Below, one piece after another: positions 5,913 to 9,520 of a stretch of 9,520 bases of DNA. Position 1 is the first letter of the stretch. Every line of letters begins with the position of its first letter. Below the pieces are notes generated by a model. It saw only the letters and a program-made list of their open reading frames with translations, ran no database searches and had not been told where the DNA came from. The stretch comes from Desulfurococcales archaeon (GTDB lineage: Archaea > Thermoproteota > Thermoprotei_A > Sulfolobales > NBVN01). The position numbers were made by a program, and so were the translations under genes. The DNA is taken from the NCBI GenBank assembly GCA_021158735.1, contig JAGGUC010000053.1, positions 1 through 9,520 on the forward strand, written 5' to 3'.

Positions 5913-7043
5913 TTGCCTCTAAACTTTGGTAGTAATAATGCGCTAGATATTTTCAGGGACTTTCTAGAGAATGTAAAAGAAACCGAGAACTACGTAAGGG
6001 TGGTTATTGACTACAGTGTGGAGTCAGCCATTGCTGGGGGGCTCCTGTGTAAGGCACTTAAGGAGCTCGACATAATGTTCGAACTGATCAACAACCTTAT
6101 GGAAATCCCGATTGATGAAACAAGGCAATTCTTAATTAATACAAAGGTTAGTAGTGGAGGTAGTGCATTAGCTTTAGCGGCTACAAATACGAGTGTTGTG
6201 CGAAAAACTAGTACGGGCTACGTAATAGGGGCTCCTGTCCTTGAGGAGGCACTTCTTTATATCATCAGTGATTACGTTATTATCCCTAAAGAAGTCAAGT
6301 ATTTACTTGCGTCATCGGTTCTAGCGAGGCGTACTCCAAGACTAGTTAAAGGGAAGTTAAGTGCTAGCGAGGAAAAATTCTTGGGCAAGCTCGAGAACGA
6401 TGACTTAATAAAGAAGGTTGTTGGCCCGATGATAATGGGCTGGAATCACCTGAAACCAGAGGTTGCAGTAAAATATAGTGTAGATCTGCTTGTTCCCAAG
6501 TACTTTATGAGAGATCTAGTTGATGAGGTTAGTGATGAGGTCATAGCTAACGAGCTTGGACTGCCTAGGGAGCAGATTACTGGGAACAACTACATAATCA
6601 GGCAGGAATGGTACGTAAAAGATCTCTATTACCTAGCCTACCTCCTAATGTGTATTGTTGATGAAAACGGTGTAGAGGTACTTGCCGCTACAGTACTCAA
6701 TCCAGGCGCTATAGTATGGTATGCTTTGAAAATGTATGAGTACTTGCGAAGGCTGAGGACAGCACTAGATGAATTTCTTGCAGGTGACTGGGAATCTAAG
6801 GGAAAGTATAAAGTGATGCATATGGAGGACCCGCCACCGCTGACTATGCTAACAAAAGTGCTTCAGAATTTAGGGAAGTTAGGACGTGATGAGGTCATAG
6901 CTAATGAGCTTGCTGGTAAAGTACATGTACCGATACAGATGCTATCTCAGAAGAGTAGGGAGGTATTGCGTACTGAGGCCAAAATTGTGGGTGGCTACGC
7001 CATCTTCTCGTCTACTGATGTTTTGAGCAAGGTAGGTACGTGA
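5913..7043 (+). CDS. DHH/RecJ-family protein with degenerate active site, Cdc45-like
   Basis: A 376-aa protein with no signal peptide or membrane segment. The N-terminal strand-helix pattern VRVVIDYSVESAIAGGLLCKAL (28-49) matches the DHH-family motif I region, where active enzymes read D-x-D-G. Here Asp33 remains, but the second Asp is Ser35 and the Gly is Val36, and no DHH triplet is visible later. An active nuclease is therefore unlikely. Archaeal RecJ homologues commonly sit between rps15 and pcc1/rps3ae, as here. Inactive crenarchaeal members act like Cdc45 with GINS and MCM in the replicative helicase, which makes that the best guess. Start: TTG 5913, because an in-frame stop lies at 5901-5903 and no ATG follows until about residue 55. 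DEVIANEL occurs twice (208-215 and 326-333). Family placement is from motif shape and neighbourhood. Confidence 0.68.
   Translation: MPLNFGSNNALDIFRDFLENVKETENYVRVVIDYSVESAIAGGLLCKALKELDIMFELINNLMEIPIDETRQFLINTKVSSGGSALALAATNTSVVRKTSTGYVIGAPVLEEALLYIISDYVIIPKEVKYLLASSVLARRTPRLVKGKLSASEEKFLGKLENDDLIKKVVGPMIMGWNHLKPEVAVKYSVDLLVPKYFMRDLVDEVSDEVIANELGLPREQITGNNYIIRQEWYVKDLYYLAYLLMCIVDENGVEVLAATVLNPGAIVWYALKMYEYLRRLRTALDEFLAGDWESKGKYKVMHMEDPPPLTMLTKVLQNLGKLGRDEVIANELAGKVHVPIQMLSQKSREVLRTEAKIVGGYAIFSSTDVLSKVGT
6532..6558 (+). repeat. 27-base direct repeat, copy 1, within the RecJ/Cdc45-like gene
   Basis: Starts GTGATGAGGTCATAGCTAA and matches copy 2 at 6886-6912 in 26 of 27 bases. The single difference is C versus T at a silent third codon position. 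It encodes DEVIANEL in the gene's own frame, 118 codons before copy 2. The bases just before it repeat part of the unit again (GATGAGGT, giving DEVSDEV). Confidence 0.9.
6886..6912 (+). repeat. 27-base direct repeat, copy 2, within the RecJ/Cdc45-like gene
   Basis: Second copy of the 27-base unit at 6532-6558, differing at one silent position. It encodes the second DEVIANEL (residues 326-333). Flanking DNA and protein are unrelated between the copies, so this is a short isolated match rather than a domain duplication. Confidence 0.9.
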
Positions 7044-7309
7044 TGATTAGGGCTATTCTGGATCTAAGATTATGCAATAGGCAGGTAGTTGAGTCTGTGT
7101 CCAGGGCGCTTCAGCCAGATAATGAGAGGCCACCACCTAATTTCAAAATCAGACACCTAGTCAATGATGAATGTAACTTGATTTACACAATAGATAGTAA
7201 GGGCGGTGACTTAGTGAAGAATCTCCTAACACTGCTATCAATTATTGATGAGATCTCAAGATTAACTGAGGCCCTAACGGTACTTTTTAAAGAGGTAAGT
7301 AAGATTTGA
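7043..7309 (+). CDS. pcc1: KEOPS subunit Pcc1 (CTAG/Pcc1 family)
   Basis: An 88-aa protein matching the small dimerising subunit of KEOPS, which bridges Kae1 and contributes to tRNA binding in t6A synthesis. The family pattern is a first strand (IRAILDLRL), a helix ending in the signature ALQPDN (about 22-27), a Pro-rich turn, two strands (IRHLV and LIYTID) and a C-terminal helix (LLTLLSIIDEISRLTEAL). The start is probably ATG 7043, whose A is the last base of the preceding TGA, with GGTAGGT (7031-7037) at 5-base spacing; a GTG at 7040 is possible but too close to that site. The overlap implies translational coupling with the RecJ/Cdc45-like gene. It is the third KEOPS gene of the window; Cgi121 is not present. 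Confidence 0.87.
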   Translation: MIRAILDLRLCNRQVVESVSRALQPDNERPPPNFKIRHLVNDECNLIYTIDSKGGDLVKNLLTLLSIIDEISRLTEALTVLFKEVSKI

Positions 7310-7327
7310 GTGACACACGGCTTTAAC

Positions 7328-7338
7328 TCTTATAAACC
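7328..7338 (+). promoter_or_regulatory. TATA-box promoter for rps3ae
   Basis: TCTTATAAACC contains a canonical archaeal TATA element (CTTATAAA) in the 59-base gap after pcc1, centred about 35 bases before the rps3ae ATG at 7369. It is the best-formed TATA box in the window. Transcription would start near 7358, leaving a leader of only about ten bases. Confidence 0.6.
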
Positions 7339-7368
7339 CATATACACCTACATTCTGGGTTGGCGGTA

Positions 7369-7992
7369 ATGCCGAAGGTAACGGTAAGGGATAAGTGGAA
7401 GCTGAAGAAGTGGTACACCGTATTAGCACCATCACTCTTCGGGAACGTGCCCATAGGTACTACACCCGCTGACAGGGAGTGGAAGTTACTAGGCAGAGTA
7501 TTTGAGGTTACCTTATTCGACCTTACTGGAGACTTCAGCAAGCATCACATACATCTGTACTTTCAGGTATATGAGATTAAGGATGACGTAGCATATACTC
7601 GGTTTAAGGGGCACGAGCTGGCTAGGGACTATATTAAGTCTGTTGTGAGGAGGAAGTCAAGTAAGGTTGCCGCAATAGTCAATGTGACTACTAAGGATGG
7701 GTACGGCCTCAGGGCGACAGGTATGGCTTTAACGGCATTCAGATGTAAGACAAGTCAGAAGAGAGCGATTAGGAAGATGATATTCAGGGTGTTAGAGGAG
7801 AGAGCAAGAGAAATGACATTAGATGAGTATATTAAGGCAATGATCTTCGGGAAGTTAGCGGCAGAGATAATGGAGCAGGGGAAGAAGATTTATCCAGTAA
7901 GGAAAGCCGAAATATATAAGTCAAAGTTATTAACAATACCGTCACCTGAGGGACCTAAGCCTGCTATAATAGTTCCACAACCGCAGCACTAA
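7369..7992 (+). CDS. rps3ae: 30S ribosomal protein S3ae
   Basis: A 207-aa small-subunit protein specific to archaea and eukaryotes (eS1, eukaryotic S3a). Characteristic parts are DKWKLKKWYTVLAP near the N-terminus, GRVFEVTLFDLTGDFSK, the acidic-to-basic strand pair LYFQVYEIKDD, then ARDYIKSVVRRKSSK, and the C-terminal KIYPVRKAEIYKSKLL segment. The length fits the family. ATG 7369 is chosen over an in-frame TTG at 7360 because the protein then begins MPKVTVRDKW like its relatives, and TTG would sit at the predicted transcription start. The ribosome binding site is weak (GGCGGT, 7362-7367, immediately before the ATG), so a short-leader or near-leaderless message is plausible. It appears to be a single-gene unit between its own TATA box and the palindrome at 8009. 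Confidence 0.95.
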   Translation: MPKVTVRDKWKLKKWYTVLAPSLFGNVPIGTTPADREWKLLGRVFEVTLFDLTGDFSKHHIHLYFQVYEIKDDVAYTRFKGHELARDYIKSVVRRKSSKVAAIVNVTTKDGYGLRATGMALTAFRCKTSQKRAIRKMIFRVLEERAREMTLDEYIKAMIFGKLAAEIMEQGKKIYPVRKAEIYKSKLLTIPSPEGPKPAIIVPQPQH

Positions 7993-8005
7993 CCAGTCAC
8001 TGCCC

Positions 8006-8026
8006 CTTCCTTCTTAAGAAGGGAAG
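8006..8026. promoter_or_regulatory. Palindrome next to the nucleotidyltransferase promoter
   Basis: CCTTCTTAAGAAGG at 8009-8022 is a perfect 14-base palindrome, extended to 8006-8026 by CTTC and GAAG arms with one bulged G. It sits 14 bases after the rps3ae stop and directly abuts the A/T-rich TATA-like element of the next gene. It could be a dimeric repressor site overlapping the BRE, or a hairpin at the 3' end of the rps3ae message. There is no long T-run directly after it, so a terminator is not clear. Confidence 0.5.
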
Positions 8027-8036
8027 TAAAAGTATT
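8026..8036 (+). promoter_or_regulatory. Possible TATA box for the nucleotidyltransferase gene
   Basis: GTAAAAGTATT, centred about 41 bases before the ATG at 8072, has the spacing of the other predicted promoters in this window but a less regular TATA sequence. A start near 8056 would leave a leader of about 16 nt with GGAG at 8062-8065 as ribosome binding site. Confidence 0.4.
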
Positions 8037-8071
8037 TTGCAGTGTGTCTTCTAACATACATGGAGTAGTAT

Positions 8072-9355
8072 ATGGACTTAGTAATCCTAGCTGCGGGGTA
8101 TGGCAGGGGTCTAGAGCCCATAACACACACCAGGAATAAGTCGCTCGTTCCTATTCTTGGTGAACCACTGCTGATCAAGCATCTTAAGGCGATCGGCAGT
8201 CTAGGTAGTGTTGAGAATGTAGTTATAGTAGTTAATTACCTGCATGAACAGGTAGTGGATGCCATCTCAAAAGTAAAGAGTGCTCTGGACTATAATATAA
8301 TTATCAAGAATCAGGAAGAACCCTTAGGCACTGGACACGCGCTGAGCACTGCCGTTAGTGAAGTAAGTAGTAATGAGTTCATAGTTATTTACGGCGACGT
8401 ATTCTTTGATTACAGTGACCTGAAAAAGCTGGCTGAATTAAAAGGTAATGTAGTCTGCGGATACAGAGTTCCGGACCCAAGCAGGTATGGAGTGCTCGTA
8501 CTTGATGGCAATACACTAAGGAAGATCTTTGAAAAACCCAGCAACCCACCTACAAACCTAATTAATGCTGGAATATACAAATTCAGAAAGTCAATCATTA
8601 AGTACTTAAGTGAGTTAAAGCCGAGCCCTCGAGGTGAATACGAGCTGACTGATGCAATTAATGATGCATGTTCTAAAGAAACCTTCAGAGTTTACGAGCT
8701 GAATTACTGGGCCGACATGGGGAGGCCATGGAAAGTGCTTGAAGTGCATAAGTACTTACTCAGTAAATTAAGGAAATCGGAAATTAAGGGTGAGATTGAA
8801 TCCAATGTAGTGGTAAGGGGCACTGTTTTTATTGGTGAGGACGCGGAGGTTACTTCAGGAACATATATCCGAGGTCCTGTATGGGTAGGTAGGAGGGCCG
8901 TCATCGGGCCTAACGCCTATATAAGGCCTTATACCGTGGTGCTGGATAACGCAAAAATAGGGTTTAACGTCGAGGTGAAGGAGAGTATAATAATGGAAGG
9001 CGTTCATGTGTCACATCAAGCCTACGTGGGAGACTCCATAATCTGTGAGCACAGCAACTTGGGTGCTGGAACCATACTAGCTAACCTAAAATTCGATGAA
9101 TCTGAGGTTAAGGTATTTATTAAGGGTAAGAGAGAAAGCAGCGGCAGAAGAAAATTAGGAGCTATCATCGGTGCTTATGTAAAGACTGGTGTTAATGTAT
9201 CGGTCTTCCCCGGAGTAAAGATCGGGGCTTGCTCATGGATATATCCAGGTGTTACTGTGAGGTATGATGTACCACCTTGCACTATAGTTAAGAGTGAGGA
9301 TTATTTAGAGGAGCTGAAGAAGTACTGTAGAGTCGACCTCAGTGTCTGGCGGTAG
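8072..9355 (+). CDS. Bifunctional sugar-1-phosphate nucleotidylyltransferase/acetyltransferase, ST0452/GlmU-like
   Basis: A 427-aa cytosolic enzyme closely resembling Sulfolobus tokodaii ST0452, which makes UDP-GlcNAc/UDP-GalNAc and dTDP/UDP-glucose precursors for glycosylation. Residues 1-230 form the nucleotidyltransferase: signature LAAGYG (6-11), Lys23, GTGHA (86-90), YGDV with metal-binding Asp109, EKP (154-156), NAG (165-167) and Asp215 in WADMGRPW. Residues 240-400 form a left-handed beta-helix acyltransferase with hexapeptide repeats. By eye, ST0452 residues His308, Tyr311, Asn331 and Lys340 correspond to His315, Tyr318, Asn338 and Lys347. Oddities: the signature GxGxRL reads GYGRGL, so the arginine is one place early (Gly13 in its slot); PK reads NK; and Ser344 stands at ST0452 Lys337. 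About 20 extra residues follow at the C-terminus. ATG 8072 has GGAG six bases upstream. Confidence 0.9.
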   Translation: MDLVILAAGYGRGLEPITHTRNKSLVPILGEPLLIKHLKAIGSLGSVENVVIVVNYLHEQVVDAISKVKSALDYNIIIKNQEEPLGTGHALSTAVSEVSSNEFIVIYGDVFFDYSDLKKLAELKGNVVCGYRVPDPSRYGVLVLDGNTLRKIFEKPSNPPTNLINAGIYKFRKSIIKYLSELKPSPRGEYELTDAINDACSKETFRVYELNYWADMGRPWKVLEVHKYLLSKLRKSEIKGEIESNVVVRGTVFIGEDAEVTSGTYIRGPVWVGRRAVIGPNAYIRPYTVVLDNAKIGFNVEVKESIIMEGVHVSHQAYVGDSIICEHSNLGAGTILANLKFDESEVKVFIKGKRESSGRRKLGAIIGAYVKTGVNVSVFPGVKIGACSWIYPGVTVRYDVPPCTIVKSEDYLEELKKYCRVDLSVWR

Positions 9356-9520
9356 CGGACACCACCTTAACTACATCGCAGTCTCTCAAAACGTAGGATG
9401 CACCGACCTTCATATTTCCTTTAGCTATTACAGCATAGAGGAAACCTTTCCCGAGATCTGTATGTATCATGTATGCTAATTCACTTGCCGTGGTTCCATT
9501 TCTAATCAGGTAGGCATCCG
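9339..9520 (-). CDS. YchF-type GTPase, C-terminal TGS domain (partial)
   Basis: On the minus strand a frame enters from the right edge and stops at TGA (9341-9339), giving the last 59 residues of a longer protein. It shows a complete C-terminal TGS fold: DAYLIRNGTT, ASELAYMIHTDLGKGFLYAV, VGASYVLRDCDVVKVVSAT. The HTDLGKGFLYA segment is typical of archaeal YchF/OBG-family nucleotide-binding proteins (PH0525-like, about 400 aa) rather than DRG proteins, which read differently here. These proteins bind GTP or ATP and associate with ribosomes. The G domain lies outside the window, so activity cannot be judged. The gene converges on the nucleotidyltransferase gene and overlaps its last 17 bases. 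Confidence 0.85.
   Translation of the reverse strand, partial: DAYLIRNGTTASELAYMIHTDLGKGFLYAVIAKGNMKVGASYVLRDCDVVKVVSATARH

Noticed and set aside
7040..7046. GTGATGA as a box C of a C/D guide RNA
   Set aside because: It coincides with the pcc1 start and no box D (CTGA) lies at a suitable distance. The GTGATGA in the 27-base repeats was rejected similarly.
1..9520. A novel defence, mobile or secondary-metabolism system in the window
   Set aside because: All complete genes belong to recognisable housekeeping families in an order largely familiar for archaea. No integrase, transposase, CRISPR repeat, tRNA-attachment site or compositional break was seen.

Overview
The window looks like a core information-processing region of a hyperthermophilic archaeon of the Thermoproteota (Crenarchaeota, class Thermoprotei). 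The order within that class is not settled; a Desulfurococcales-like lineage is a guess. The proteins are closest, from memory, to Sulfolobus-type versions: initiation factor aIF2 gamma, separate rather than fused Kae1 and Bud32, and a sugar nucleotidyltransferase resembling Sulfolobus tokodaii ST0452. Supporting signs are archaeal TATA boxes, GGTG/GAGG ribosome binding sites, GTG and TTG starts, AGG/AGA arginine codons, and ribosomal proteins S24e, S27ae and S3ae, which are found in archaea and eukaryotes but not bacteria. Gene density is very high: 13 complete genes and one partial gene, plus a possible second partial gene at the left edge. The longest clear gap is about 80 bases.

Layout. 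(1) Bases 1-1738 hold aIF2 gamma and a PIN-domain nuclease of the Fcf1/Utp24 type. (2) Bases 1741-2538 hold a promoter, the RNA polymerase stalk subunit Rpo7 (RpoE) and the elongation factor Spt4, joined by a 1-base overlap. (3) Bases 2573-5359 hold a promoter and a run of five tightly packed genes: rps24e, rps27ae (54 aa), kae1, bud32 and an XTP/dITP pyrophosphatase. (4) Bases 5331-7309 hold rps15, a catalytically degenerate DHH/RecJ-family (Cdc45-like) protein and the KEOPS subunit Pcc1. (5) Bases 7328-7992 hold rps3ae with its own TATA box. (6) Bases 8006-9355 hold a palindrome next to a TATA box, then an ST0452-like sugar-phosphate nucleotidyltransferase/acetyltransferase. (7) On the minus strand, bases 9339-9520 are the 3' end of a YchF-type GTPase with a TGS domain; it overlaps the preceding gene tail to tail.

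How the genes work together. Most products serve translation: initiation (aIF2 gamma), the 30S subunit (S24e, S27ae, S15, S3ae), probably rRNA processing (PIN nuclease), and the universal tRNA modification t6A (Kae1, Bud32 and Pcc1, three subunits of KEOPS). Rpo7 and Spt4 serve transcription, the RecJ/Cdc45-like protein probably replication, and the pyrophosphatase nucleotide-pool cleaning. Only the nucleotidyltransferase stands apart, making UDP-sugar precursors.

I found no mobile element, CRISPR array, tRNA or rRNA, and no convincing undescribed system. The points most worth a second look are residue changes in otherwise conserved proteins (the aIF2 gamma zinc knuckle, the nucleotidyltransferase signature arginine, the RecJ-like motif I), a 27-base in-frame repeat inside the RecJ-like gene, the palindrome at 8009-8022, and chained gene overlaps in the kae1-bud32-pyrophosphatase run.
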